Shown: piece after piece, positions 11,745 to 24,580 of the stretch | Position numbering within the stretch: the first letter of the stretch is position 1 | Layout: every line of letters starts with the position of its first letter | Assembly (NCBI GenBank): GCA_023055505.1 | Contig: JALIRH010000042.1 | Span: 2,984,335-3,048,334 of the forward strand | Origin: Callipepla californica brunnescens | Lineage: Eukaryota; Chordata; Aves; Galliformes; Odontophoridae | DNA length: 64,000 nt | Reading direction: 5' to 3' | The notes under the pieces: model-generated | The model's database searches: none | What the model was told of the DNA's origin: nothing | What the model saw: only the letters and a program-made list of their open reading frames with translations | Program-made: the position numbers and the translations under genes

Positions 11745-14700
11745 ATGTCCAGGCCTGTCAGGTGAGTCCTTGGAGGCCGCGCTCCCGCCTCAGGGCCCGG
11801 CTGCGGGGCCGTGTGTAGGCCCGCCGTGTAGGCCCTGAGCGCGGGGAGCGGGGCAGGCCGGGCCCGGCCGCGCTGTGGGGGCCGTGGGTGCGGGGTGGAG
11901 GGGGCGGGGAGGCCGCGCGGGCGCAGCGTGGGCCGCCGTGTCTCTCCTCCTCTGCGTGGGTCTGTGTATGCAGACGCGGGTTTTTGGTATCTTTTCAATT
12001 GGAGGGAGCACGCAGGCCCCGTGGGGGGTGGGGAAGAAGGGGGCGGGCAGCGCCGTTCGCTGCGTGGAAGGGGCTGAGCGCGGCACCTCGCGCGCGGACA
12101 CGCGTGGGGCGCCATTTGCGCGCTGCGGTGCGCACAGGGGACGTGGGGGGGTGGGTTTGGGTGGGGGGGGTGGGGAGCGGGGCCGTGCGGGGGAGCGGAG
12201 CGGCACCGCGATCCCGGGGGCGGAGCCGCAAAGAGCCGCCCCCGCGGGATCCGCGCGATCAGCGCACGCCCTCGCCCCGCCCGGGCCCCGCTGCTCGGGC
12301 CGGGCTCCGCGCTGTGCCGGCGGTGGGCGAGGCGGGGGCCTCCGTGGAGGCACTGCGCTGTGCCTGCGGCGTTGGGTTCCGGGGAGGGGTTGGGGGGGGA
12401 GATCCTCTGTGAGCTTTAGAAACGCGCGGAGCTTGCTGTGCATCGCCAAGGGGCGGGAGTGTGTTCTTTACTTCCCTCTGGATAGTGCGCGGAGGGTGAG
12501 CTCGTAGCTTAAATCCCTCTCTTTTGAAGAGGTAAGGCGATTCCTCGTGTTCTTTGACCGTGCTGGCTTCTTTAGTTTTTTTTCTTTCAGTGTCAGTGTG
12601 CTTTTTCAGTAATGATTGCTGTGCTTTTTACCCCGTGTTAGCCTGACCTGGGGTATGGGATAACCTCATTCGGTTTCATGGAGTCATTACAGCTGGGAAA
12701 GACCTCTTAAGATCATCAAGTTCAACTGTATATTAATTAATATGTATATAGCTTATGGCAGTCCTAAGATTTATTTAATGCAGGGGGGTTGCGACTAGAT
12801 GATCTTAAAGGTTCCTTCCAACCCAAAGCATTCAATGATGCTATAAATATAGGCTATAAAGCTATTTATACATACAGACTTAACAACTTACCACCTTTAA
12901 CTTTTATATTAAACGTCTCTAATATGGGAGAGTTTACAAAACAGAGTAGGACTGCTTCCTGAAGTCGGGACGTTTGTCATGCTGATCTGTGAAGCAGTTG
13001 TTGCTGCTGCTGGTTGGTTTGTTTGGCTGATCAGCAGCGTGTGTCTGACTGCCAAAGGGAGGGCGAGCAGGGCTCAGAGCTCCAGTCCTAGGGAACGTCC
13101 TCAGGTCCAAGAGGTGGTGAGCAGTGAACGCCTTGCTCTGCAGCATCAGATTTTGGCCTTTTGCAAGGCGGGGTGTTGGGGTAGGTGGACTGGTGATCTG
13201 ATGTTGAACGGCAGCGTCTGTGTCCTGCAGTAGAGTGCTGATGTGACTGTACTACTCGGTGCTGGCGATTTGCTTGCCAGCACTGGAGTTTTGCTGTAGG
13301 TAAGGAACGTCTGTCTTTAACAACTCCGTTTTTAAGGCTTCTGGCTTCGTGAGAAACCTTTTATATAAAACAACCAAATAAAAATCCATAGAATCCTGCA
13401 GTGTTGCAAGAGGCTCCACCTGTCTTACTCCCAGACAGCAGGCACTGGTGTGCAGCAGAACTCGGTGCCAAAGTCCAGCGTGCTGTTAGCAGCAGAGCAC
13501 CCTTTGGCACGTGCCTGCAGGAGGTGTAGCTATCAGCTGCCCAGCTGTATTTCATTGCCCTTTCAGGCACAGACTGGCTACTACACTGATACTGGCTGGA
13601 GAATGCTCCTCGTAGGTTAAAATCCCTGACTTTGAGAATCATAATTCTGGATGTGTCTTCATTTTGATAACGTGGGAGTGTGGGGAGAAGTTCCTCATCA
13701 GAATCAGCCGTAGTGATCTTTTTAATTCATTGATCACGTCTGTTAGTTTTCTGTTAAATGTATACACAACTAAAACAATGAACTTCAGAAGACCCAGCAG
13801 ATATTCCCAGTTTCTGCTTGTCAATAGCAGTCTGCCTTAAAGCTGAGTCTGGTTGTTGAGTTTGGGTTCTTCATGTTGCTAAGTATTATTAAAGCCCGTG
13901 TATTTACAGGTTTGTTGCTTGTTAATCAGAGCCAAAAACTTCCTGTGCAATCAGACAACTCCTGGGTGGCTGATGGTGGTATCTGCAAGAGGGCAAATAG
14001 TGAAAAGTGAAGGAACCTCCAGTTAGTGGACCTTGCTGGCTAATGAGCTGCTCATTGCAGGGTTTCATGGCTCTTTTAGTATGTCGTTAATGAGTACAAA
14101 TATTGAGCTTTTATGTATTCATACACAGCATCACTTAAAGTGTTTAAAGTAAGTGTTGTGGTGCTTGGTTTGGGAGAGTTCCCACACGTGCTGCTCCACG
14201 CTGGTCACTCTCACTTGCTGGTGCTTCTTTCCCTCAGGCATTGCAAAATGGAAAGGTGTGAGCAAGCCCTGAAATGCCAGGGCGGCTGGTTGGTTTGTTT
14301 GGAGGTCAGTGCCTGTCGTGAGTAGATTTCTGTCAGTGCTTCAAGGCTTTATAGCTTTACATACTGAGCTCTTCTTCCTTAGAAACTGCCAGGGTTGCAC
14401 TTGGACAAAGTAAGCAGTGGAATTCTGGTTAACTTGCATGGGATAGCAGAAAAGTGATGCTCCTGTGGGGGTTGGCATTTAACGTGAGTAGTTGGTATTG
14501 CTCTGAAGACCTGCGAAGCTGAGAAATGAGAAGCAAGGTAGAAGTTCTTGGTAGCTTGATTTTTACTCTGCAACGTTTGTTGCAAAACAAGCTTCTGATT
14601 TCTTGGTTGTTTTTTTTTTTTCTTAATTTGTTTCTAGTAGGCTTCTGTAGTGTGCTTTAAAGTCTTCTCATTGGTAGTGAAGTTCAAAAGGAGCATGGGC

Positions 14701-17700
14701 GCAAGGCTGCTGAAATTGCTGCTACATAAACTGCTTTTTGGAGTTTCAAGTCACGTGTATCCCTAAAAATTCTGCAGATGCCATGAGCAGTGCCTAGTCT
14801 TACAGACGTTTGGAGCTGCATCAAGTCCAGACCCAAACAGTGACCTCTGTAATTGGGATCCTCTGGTCGGTGAGTCTTGTCTCAGTACAGTTGTGCCAGT
14901 TTTTAAGTAGACTAACTCCGTAGTGCCTTGTTTTTTGGTACATAGCTGTCACTAGGCTTCAGCATTTCAACTGCTGATGCATAGCTATAAGTTTCTGTTT
15001 ATTTAAGGCCCAAGTCTGGCGCTGCGTGTTTGTTTTGCACAGCTTTGAAAATGCCCCTGGGAGTATTTTCTCCCCATCTTCTTTGCTGTCTCTGTATAAA
15101 AAGGCCCAGAAGTGGTGCTGTTAGTGGCAGTGTTTATTGGTAAGGTGTTGCCCTCCAAGTAGGGCAGCTCTGCCCACTGGAATGAGAACCAGCAAGTGAA
15201 AGTGACCCTGCGTGTGCCAGGCGTGGGGCGTGAATCAGGCTGTACCTCTTCACAAAAGCTTTGGTTGATGGTTGTATTAATTACATGCTGTGATTTAAAA
15301 CAAAACAGAGCCATCAGTAACCACTTAATCTCTCATCCGTTTGACTTCTCAAGCTGTATGAGAAGAGTGGGTTGTTATTTCTACTGATAATCCTTGACCT
15401 AAACATTCCTCTTCCTTGCAAGATGAGGCTGGCTGTGAGCTTTCTGAAGACTTAGCTTTGCTTTTCAGTGGCACATGTATTTCTTAAATCCTGGTCTTTA
15501 TCTTTAGTGCCTGTGGAAATATGGAAGGATTTGAACGTTTCCTTAGAGAAACAGAAGTGTTTTAACTCGTGATTATTTCGAGTGCTGACATGGCAACTTC
15601 TGAACACTGCTGCTGGAGGGACCAGGTTAGCTGGAGATGAGATATTCCATGGTCCATACTCATCACTAAATGCCTACAGGACTCCTTTTAAATACTGATG
15701 TTATTTTCCATCATATTAAAACTGATTTCAGTCTGAAACACTTCAAGTATGAGTTGTCAAAACTCTGCTGTGCGGTTCTGAATTCTTATGAAATTACTAG
15801 AGTGCTTTTAATGTAATGTGCCATTGTGCTCCTGGGTGAGTTGATCTGTATTCCAGAAATGCAGAACTGACAGCTGCTGTGAAAAACTTCATCTCTCAGG
15901 ACTTTTCTCTGTGCCTCTCCTCCCCCAGCTCAGTCTCGTATGTGCACTTCAAATAATAAGCTGTATGAGCAAATAAGTTATCTTAAAATGTTATGGTCTG
16001 TTTTAAACCTGATTGAGCACCGCCTGTCCCAGCTGTCTTGTAGTCTGTCTTTTTATGCTCAGTCTAACTGAATTTAACAGTTTATTTTTGTGTGGTTGCT
16101 GGCTGTAACGTGCTTTTATTGCCTGCTGGTGGCAAAAAGTACTCCTCGTTTTAAAAACAGCGAGTTGGTGTGCCTGGGTTGTTTGTTTGTTTGTTTTCCC
16201 TGGATCTCTTCTCCAGTGAAGTTAGCTGTCGTTATCACATCAGTGTAGTGGAAGATGCAGTTACTCAGCATTGCACAACGTGCTGCTGGCAGTTCCAAGG
16301 GAAAACAGGAGTACATCTAACTTGGGTGAATGAGGAGTGAGAAGAATGGCAAACGGGAGAGCAGTTTGTTTTGTTTCTGCTCCTGAGCTTCTCTGGTTCT
16401 CTTGGGAAGACTTTCGAGTGATATCAATGCAGATACTGTTTCATTCTTGTTTGCTCCTGCCATAGTGATTTCTTCTTAGTGATACATATTCGTATGTATG
16501 TATGTATGCCCTACTCCTGTAGGGCAGATAATGAGAGAATAGCAGAATTTACTTTCGAACTAAAAACACATAATGTATTAAAGAAAGGACATAGGCAGTT
16601 TATATCGTTTGCTCTGATTGATACAACTTTAAATATGTGATTCAGTGTGGGCCTGTAGCTGAAATAAGCAAGATTAAGCTGTGTGTGACCAAGTTACTGC
16701 AAGGTGGCAATATTGCAGTTTCCATCTTCTTAGTTAAGTCATGTTTGAAAGCTGCTGGAACTGAATATGCAGCAGCGGCACCAACTTTTCCCTCTTTACA
16801 TTTATCAACACACCTAAAACTCACACCAAATCAAACATCTCACTTAGCAACTTCATCATTCTTCACAGGCTTACCAAAATGAATCTTAGCTTCCCATGCG
16901 TGGACAGGAGTCCCCAGGAGGACCTCCAGTTGGAGCAGAAGGTTGAGTTGGGTGCTGCGTGCCTTGTTATACCATTCCTGAGTGGGTATTGTGCTGTGTT
17001 CAGGCTGTGCCCTGTAGAGCACTGCTGCTGTACTTTGTACTCACGTTTACCCTGAAGCTTGGATGGGATTCAACCTGCAGAAATCTGATGACTGCTCTTG
17101 CCTTCTTTTGTTAGCTGTGTTGTTGGCGGGGTTTGTTTTTTTTTAATTGTTGTTGGTGCTTTAAGAGGCTTTGTGTAGGCTTGAAATCAACTAATTATGC
17201 AGCTTCCTCTGTTGGAAGGCTGCTGCTCTGCTGTAGGTCACAAATTGAGTGGATTTTCAAATGGATGGGCAACCAGAACACGGCACAGGCTCTGGGGGTA
17301 TCACTGAACCAGGCGGTCTTATCAACCATGTGTGGTAGGAACCAAAATGCAGTAAAGCTGTGGAATGGGAATGTGAAATCCAACAGTCCAGCTCCGGAGA
17401 AGGGAAGGGCACAGTGCTTTGTGTGCTGCAGGAGGTTCATGTCGGTTCTCTTTGCAGAGTGTGTGATGGAGGCAGATTGCTTCAGCCTCAGCTAAAAGCG
17501 AGTTCAGGTAACAGGTTTTGTTGGCAAGAGGGGCACTGATGGCCTCTGGTCTTGTTTGTTGCGTGCTGTTGCATTTGCTGTGTTAATGACACCTCATTAC
17601 TGCACAACTGGGGCTGGTTAGAGGGCAGAGAGGGTGCTGATGGGGTAAGGAGAGAACTGGTCCGTGCTCACCTGCTGCTCAAAAATGCAGGTGGGGTAAA

Positions 17701-20700
17701 ATGCATGCACAGCCTTTCCCAACGTGCTGTTTGGAAACAGCTTTAACCGTGGTTAGGGCTGTCATACATATTAATTAGGGCGTCAGAGTAACTAATTGAC
17801 AAGGCAGCCAAAAGCCAGCGGTGAGCTGCAGATGTGAGAGGAGGAGGACACGTGGGAAAAGGAGAACCTCGAGGAGAAGGTATGAGAGCAAGTGTGAGGA
17901 GCAGAGATGTGAAAGAGCAGCTAGGAAATGCGTGGTACTGGGAGCTTTGAGAAGACTGCAGTACGCTTTTCCCAAATCATTACTTAGTTGTGAGAGTTAA
18001 TTGATGGAAATGCATGGTTACTGAAGTGTCACATTAAGATTTTACTTCTAGAGTAAAAACAGAAATAATTGTGGGGTTTTTGGTTCATTTTCCACGTGGC
18101 AGGTCGTTCTGCAGCGCACACAAATCCTTTCTTCGTGCTTTAAGTCCCTCTGAAAAGCGTTGCACTGACTTTGTTGGTGAGATTTCATTGACTGCAGGAA
18201 AGCCACAGCTGCGGTGTGTGAATGAAACTGAGGTTTTATGTGCGGTGGTACCTGGAAGTGGTGGTTATTTCTGCCTCACCTGTGGACTGGCACCTGTTGA
18301 AAGCTCTGGTTTATTCCAGCAAGCCTCCCTCACTGAGGGATATCACTTTTAATATCCAAAATACTTAATAAGTTGTCAGCATCGTGCATTCATTTACTTG
18401 TGCTTTGTGATAGTGTTAGGGGGAGCTCTGTCTTAAGAAACCTCAGGTCGATGCGTGCTTCCCTTTAATCTTTGGATCTGAGCTCTGCCTTTAAATAGTG
18501 CTTTCACCACAATAGCTGCACTAACGATGCATTTGATGCATGTGTAGATTTCATAATGAAAGAGCTGCGGACACGGGGTGAGGTGGCTTCATGTCTCAGT
18601 GGTCGTGAGCCGTAAGGGAGCACTGCTGATCAGAAGGCACCTCTCAGTTCTCAGGCTGGGATTCAGGCTTAGAAAAATGCTTGTATATACCGTGTGTTCT
18701 TTTGTGCCTTCCAAGGCATAGAGGGCTTGTTTGTGTAGGTCCTCTCGGGATGTTTTGTGGTCTACAAATCCTGCACTGGAAACAGGAGCGTGGTACTTTC
18801 TCGTTACTTAAATAAAGCTGTTGTACCTCTGAGATTGTGAACTGCTGACTGACTTGTTTTTCCCCCCCTCCCCCTTTCTAACAGGAACAGGAAGGTGGTC
18901 GATTACTCCCAGTTTCAGGAATCAGATGATGCTGGTAAATGACTTTGTTCTTAACAATATCACGTCCTTGGGCTACAGCGCTTCGTTTATGGCTTTGCAT
19001 ATTAATTACGCTGCTTATAGCCACATCTTTAACCTAAATTCTCGGGAGTTTCTACTCCGCAGTCTCTGAACTGTTAACGAGCATTTGAAAATATAATGAT
19101 TCTCATATGTTTGGTATTAAACAAACAATGGTGATAGAAATCTTGTTATTTAACGCTTGTATTGTTGGAGTGCCTTCAGGCTGTTGGCAGCAACCATCTT
19201 CCTTGGTCTATGTTATGTTCTGTGGCAGAAATCCCCTGGTGCTGCTTTTTTTTCTTTAGTTAAATGTGCTTTCAATTTGCCTTAGCGGGCTTCAGTTAAT
19301 TCCATAATGTTGGGCATCGTTGAGAACTGCACCTACAAGAAAAATAAAAAGTCACTGCATGTTCTGTCTGAATTAATGAAGTATTTCTGTTAGCAGGGTG
19401 GAATACGTTTTGTGTTCTTAGAAAAAAATAGATGCCCTGCTACTGTTTCCTAAGGGTGGTTACACTGATAATTAGTGGAAACAAATATGCCCGGCTGTAT
19501 TGTGTAAGGTATTGTGTAAGGGTTGTAAAGTGTTACACTGAACTGCTGTGCAGTGATGCTGTTTCCACCATAGGACAGTAAATAAAGTTGTTGCTGTTAA
19601 AAGCATACAGAGATATGAATGGCTGTTAACCTCCAGTGGATTTCCTTAATGGTTTGTGTACCTAACTGGCTGTAAAGTTAAGATACTGCTTTCTCCCATG
19701 AGGCATTCTGTGTGTTTCCCAAGACTTCTGATTCACATTTCATTGTGTGCAGTGCTGTTGGCAGAAGAAAAGGTAAATCACTGGTTTGAGGCAGGGCTTC
19801 ACTGCTGTGAAGTTTCCTTTGTAGCTTCGTGGTTTTATCTTTATTTTTCTTTTATGAGCTACTTCTTACATGTTTGAAATGGTCAGTTTCAGATGGGTAA
19901 GGAAGTCGTTTTGCTGGGAAGTAGGAGTTTGATTCAAAACCATTTTGTACTGTCCCATCTAGATGAAGATTATGGGAGAGATTCAGGTCCCCCATCCAAG
20001 AAAATCCGTTCGTCTCCCCGAGAGGCTAAAAATAAGAGGAGGTCTGGGAAGAATTCTCAGGAAGACAGGTAAAAGAAGCCCTTCATCTGTTAAGAACATG
20101 TCTCCAAACCTTGTCCTGTATGTGGGGAGCTGTATCTTCTAAGAGGAATGATTGTAAGTGGAATTCAAAGCGTGCAATGTAAGATACAGAGCTCTTGATC
20201 ACAAAGCTTGCATAACCAGCTTGGACATTGAGGTGGTTCTTTTTTATTGAAGTTGGCAGGGAAATCACGTGTAAAGTACTTGTCACTAGCACTTTGACAT
20301 TAAAATAGCCTTCCAGAGCTATACAATTGGAATGGCAAGGAAAGTGATACGAGTTACAGAGATTGGCAGCTGGTGCAGTTATCTCCAGGTAAGTTAGTGG
20401 CTAGGTGCCTTCCATTCTCCATGTGCTTTCAGTATGCTCAGAGCATTTCTGTGCTTGAAGATGAAATAGGGCAGCTACAGTGACAGTGGTAGTAGGGGCC
20501 ATTTGTTAGTTTTGTGGCTCTTTGTTTTTTTCATTTCCTACTTCGTCCAATTCAGAAACTGAGTGACTTGTTTGAAATTGCTATGGCAGTATGAAATGTC
20601 TGCGTTCTAAGGGCGAGCCCTTCCTGTAGGGTGAGGGTATCTTGCATTTGCAATAGCTGTGATCAGCAAATGGTTGCTGTAAGAAACGTGATAAAAAGAG

Positions 20701-23700
20701 ACCTATTAAATCAATTGACTGCTTTCAGGGACGGAGGTTCTGCCAGCTGGTTATCTCTTAACTGTCTTGCATTGTTTGGTGGAATATAGATAACTTACCA
20801 CAAGGTATGCTAAAGACGTTTCTCTCCATCTTTCTCTCCCTTAATGTTCCTGTGCTCTAAGGTGGAAGCTGAATGTAGGCATGAGGGAACGTTTTTACTT
20901 GCTATTATAAACTGAGAGGGTGAGGCAATTTTCACCACTTTGAGATGTGAACTTCACGTTTTTCTTATCTTGAAAGTGGTTTCAGGAAAAGAAAAGCCAA
21001 GCAGTCATTTCCTGCTGCTGCTCTTGACTTGCGTTGCACTGTTTTGGCCCAAACGATGGGTAAAAATTTAATGCAGAAGTGTTGTTATGCAAGTACTAAA
21101 GGTATCTACTACATTTATTTACTATTAGTTCATCTGTTGCTTGGCAGATTGCTGTGGTTTGCTTAGACCAGTGTATTTGTTCTGCTCTTGCAATGTTTAA
21201 AGAAATTCAAGAGGTCAAACCTCCAGAGAAGTGCTTGCCTATAACACCTGAAATAAAGATTTTAGTAGATAAGATGCTATATAAAGAAACTGGGCTAGGG
21301 AGTTCCCAAAGCAGCTAAGTGGTTGACCATGATGTCCTATTAACCAAGGTGATATTTAAGTACGTAAGAACACTTCTATTTGTATTACAAGCACTGCACA
21401 GAGTCTGGATGTGAAACAAATGCACATATTGAAGTGATTTGAAATCCTCAGTTGTCTGTAAGACTGAAATCAGATGTGCCTGAGGGACTGTAGTGTAATA
21501 TGTTATCTAAACTATGGATGTTCTTGAGAAATGTAGTGTTAGCTCGAACTGCCAAACCTGAATGTAGCAAAGCTTTGGTCTGCTGTGTTTCCTGACCTTT
21601 GGCAGTTCATCCTTTCCTGAAACATACACTGTACATCATTGGCTTTGCACAGAGTTCACCATTCCTGCTTAAAGCATTCATTCTCTGTGTGCTGGAAGGA
21701 AAACCCTCTCTGGATGGTAAAAATGACAAGTGATAGGGATTTGGGTAAGAACAGAAGGGGTAGTCTGTAATAAGGACTGAAACCTCTGTAAGGGGTGGTG
21801 AAAGTCTGCCAGAGATCAGACTGGGAGCTTGCAGCCCAAATGTATTCAAGTGAACTGGTTGGACTGAGTGAGGGTTTCCAAAGAAAACAGTGAGATAAAG
21901 ACAAGGGGCAACTCTATACGTATAGCCAGAATAAAACTATATTATTTTTATAGATCTGACCCTGTGTTAGCATATATAACTTCAAAATGCTAACTGTAAA
22001 ATGCACGACATCTGGATTGCTAGTAGGCTGTGGAGAAAAATGCATGGGTTATCTTATCCTTCTTATTTCCTTGTTGGTTTCCTTGACTCAATGTGATACA
22101 GAGTTTGAACTTCCTTTCCAACCATAACTACGTATGCTTCTGAGTAATGCTAAAGTATAATGTGGTAATGTTCAGGAGAAGAGGGTATTCCTGGAATAGA
22201 AATCGATTTGCTCTCTGAAAATTGTTATTTTCTATATAGCAAGTAACTGAAAGAAGAGTGAAGCAATCTTTCTCTCCTTTTCAGTGAGGATTCAGAGGAA
22301 AAAGATGTGAAGACTAAGAAAGATGATTCGCACTCAGCAGGTAACGAACCATCCTGCACTGATGATGTTATCTTCAAAACGAAGGGCAATCTGTGAGGAA
22401 TCATACAGGAGTCAGATTTGACACAGAAGGGAAACTCTGTTTAGAGAAGCATGTGCTTTTCTAACAGTTAGCTGAACCTGGATGCTGCTTCTGCTGCTCG
22501 TTCCTTCCAGCCCTGGTTGGGGGCAGCAGATACATTTTGTGTGGAATGATGCTGCTATCAGTTGTCCTCATGGATAGAGAGATGGATGTTGTCCTCCTCC
22601 CTGAGATTCTCATCTGTTCTTTGGACATAGCTGAATTCTCACGTTTCCTTTCCAGATGAAGATTTTGGCAGTGAAGATGATGACTTAGGAGCAGACGATG
22701 GCAAAGCTGACAGTGACTATGAGAGTTCTCAAAAAAGCAAAAAAGGAAAAAAGGCCAAACCAGATAAGAATAAAAGAGCTTCTAAATCCAGGAAAAGGCC
22801 TGCAGGTAAAGAAACAATTGCAGGAGTAATTCGAATGGTTCTGATGAAGTTATGTGAAGTATAATGTTCAACTGATATGAATATTGATTGTTGTATTAGT
22901 TCCCTATATTGCATTGCAGTGGTTCTGTACTGTGTGTGTCCCTTTACTCATTACACATTCTACAAAGTAGACTTTTGCCTGCTCACTGCCTCACAGAGAT
23001 GTGCTGGCCAGTATTTTCCACCTTCGTTATAACACGCTGACTTTGTGCTGCAGAGGACAGTGAGGACGAGAAAGAAGACCACAAAAACGTGCGTCAACAG
23101 AGACAGGCAGCATCCAAAGCAGCTTCCAAACAACGAGAGATGCTCATGGATGATGTGGGTAGTGAGGAGGAAGAGCAAGAGGATGATGAGGCACAGTTCC
23201 AAGAGAGTGAGTAAATGGGATTGTACTGACAGATGTTTAAATCCTTGTCACGTGAGCCCGGTACCAGATGTAAGTGGATGGGTCTGGCCAAACAGAAAAA
23301 GGAACAATTTCCTTTTTGACTTGATAGCAGAGATATAAGTTGTTATTCTTGGTGTTTCACAAGGAGAGGCCAATTCAACCAGTAGTGAACCAGTGAAGTT
23401 TGTAGATGCAGTGGATAAAAATTTCAGAAAGGGGGAAGATCATCACAAATCCATTTTTGAATGAATTTCTAAGGATATAGAGCACATTTCAAGGTTATCA
23501 AAAAGGTCACCTGTTCTGTTGTGCTATCCTTTGTCCCTTCTACTGTTAGATCTTCTTTCCTTAATACAGCAGGCAGGTGGGAGCTCGTAAGGGCACAGCA
23601 TCTTTACTTTTCCACCTCCTCAGTTTAGCTGCCATATCAGCTTGTTTCTTCTGCTTCCTCTCCTTGTCTTTGAGAACTTAATTTTGTTGTTGTTGTTTCG

Positions 23701-24580
23701 GAAGATTCAGGAAGCGATGAAGATTTTCTCATGGAAGATGATGATGATAGTGACTATGGCAGTTCAAAAAAGAAAAATAAAAAGGCCTCCAAGAAGTCCA
23801 AGCCAGAGAGGAAAGAAAAGAAGATGCCAAAGCCCAGGCTAAAGGCTACAGGTGAGTCTGTGCACAGCTATGCAGTTTGGAGTTATTTTTCTGCTGTTGA
23901 AGACCCAACAGAAGTTTGGGGGCCAGCAGGCATTGCAGTGTAATGTTGAAGGGCTATTTCTTCTGACTTTGTGATTTATAGTAGCAGAATGAAATGATAA
24001 TGTCTTCAATTCTTAATGAAGAGACAGAATTAGTATTTATGTATCGTTACAACCTGTATTAATTGCAGACATCTACTGATAGGCTGCAGTCTGACTTTCT
24101 GCATGTCAGGACCAAATAATGTAATTTGTGGCTTTGTCTGGGACTCTTGGTCGTTAAGATGTTTTCAGGGTGGAGGAGTCTTCTTATTTTTTAGCTAGCT
24201 GTCCTCATTCAGTTCAACTTCAGTTTTATGGAATGAATATAACGCCATGTGCAGTACTGTCAAAGCAAAAAAAACCTGCTACTGCAGTGTCTTGTAAATT
24301 CTGTTTGTGTAAAGACATGTCACTTTCTTGTTTTGGTATCTAATAATAACACGTGGAAGCTTTTCTTCTTCTTTTTCCAGTGACTCCCAGCCCAGTGAAA
24401 GGCAAAGGGAAGGCAGGCCGCCCCACAGCTTCCAAGACAACAAAAGAAAAGACCCCATCCCCCAAAGAAGAGGATGAAGAGCCTGAAAGTCCTCCAGAAA
24501 AGAAAAAATCAGCCAGCCCTCCGCCAGAGAAGTCAGGGGATGAGGGATCTGAAGAGGAAGCACCCTCTGGTGAAGATTAA
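11745..24580 (+). CDS. NUCKS1: NUCKS1, nuclear CK/CDK substrate, DNA-binding chromatin protein
   Basis: Complete coding region of a highly charged, intrinsically disordered nuclear protein that binds chromatin, supports homologous recombination and is a CK2/CDK1 substrate (paralogue of RAD51AP1). Coding exons: 11745-11761, 18885-18934, 19963-20068, 22285-22340, 22656-22805, 23054-23206, 23705-23851 and 24381-24580. The total is 879 nt, or 292 aa. The N-terminus is [21 protein letters not shown]. Acidic DED[YF] patches alternate with lysine-rich stretches such as [19 protein letters not shown]. The last exon has [14 protein letters not shown] (CDK site plus an AT-hook-like GRP core) and ends [15 protein letters not shown]. 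Human NUCKS1 is 243 aa as I remember it. The difference is almost exactly the 50 residues of exon 22656-22805. Start codon context and conservation leave no doubt about the start. Confidence 0.96.
12677..12735 (-). repeat. CR1 3'-end fragment, antisense
   Basis: Reads GGGAAAGACCTCTTAAGATC and then ATCAAGTTCAACT, the reverse complement of the conserved CR1 3' terminus. It is diverged and only about 60 bp long, inside NUCKS1 intron 1. Confidence 0.75.
12783..12846 (+). repeat. CR1 3'-end fragment, sense
   Basis: GGGGGGTTGCGACTAGATGA continuing into TCTTAAAGGTTCCTTCCAAC is the CR1 3' terminus in sense orientation. It lies about 47 bp from the antisense fragment, forming an imperfect inverted pair around an AT-rich spacer. 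Confidence 0.8.
22656..22805 (+). other. NUCKS1: NUCKS1 coding exon 5, phase 1-1 cassette exon not recognised in human NUCKS1
   Basis: 150-nt exon bounded by TCCAG acceptor and GTAAAG donor. It encodes about residues 77-126, beginning [16 protein letters not shown] and ending SKSRKRPA. It enters and leaves in phase 1, so skipping it joins DSHSA directly to [10 protein letters not shown], exactly the human order as I recall it. It resembles exon 23705-23851 in length (150 against 147 nt), phase, a shared GATGAAGATTTT near the 5' end, a shared AGTGACTATG and the acidic-then-lysine-rich layout. Open frame, splice sites and composition support a real exon. Whether it is constitutive or alternative cannot be told from DNA. 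Confidence 0.8.

Larger units (their letters stand above)
11762..18884 (+). other. NUCKS1: NUCKS1 intron 1
   Basis: A 7.1-kb intron that starts inside the CpG island (GTGAGT donor) and ends with a polypyrimidine tract and ACAG. Apart from two CR1 3' ends near 12.7-12.85 kb and simple runs such as (GTTT)n near 16180 and (GTAT)n near 16493, I see no gene or structured element. Short open frames here have no recognisable domains. Confidence 0.7.

Noticed and set aside
10874..12449. Minus-strand open frames of 413 and 219 aa, Pro/Arg/Ala-rich
   Set aside because: They lie in the NUCKS1 CpG island. High GC removes stop codons on both strands. No domain, and the composition is that of GC-rich DNA.
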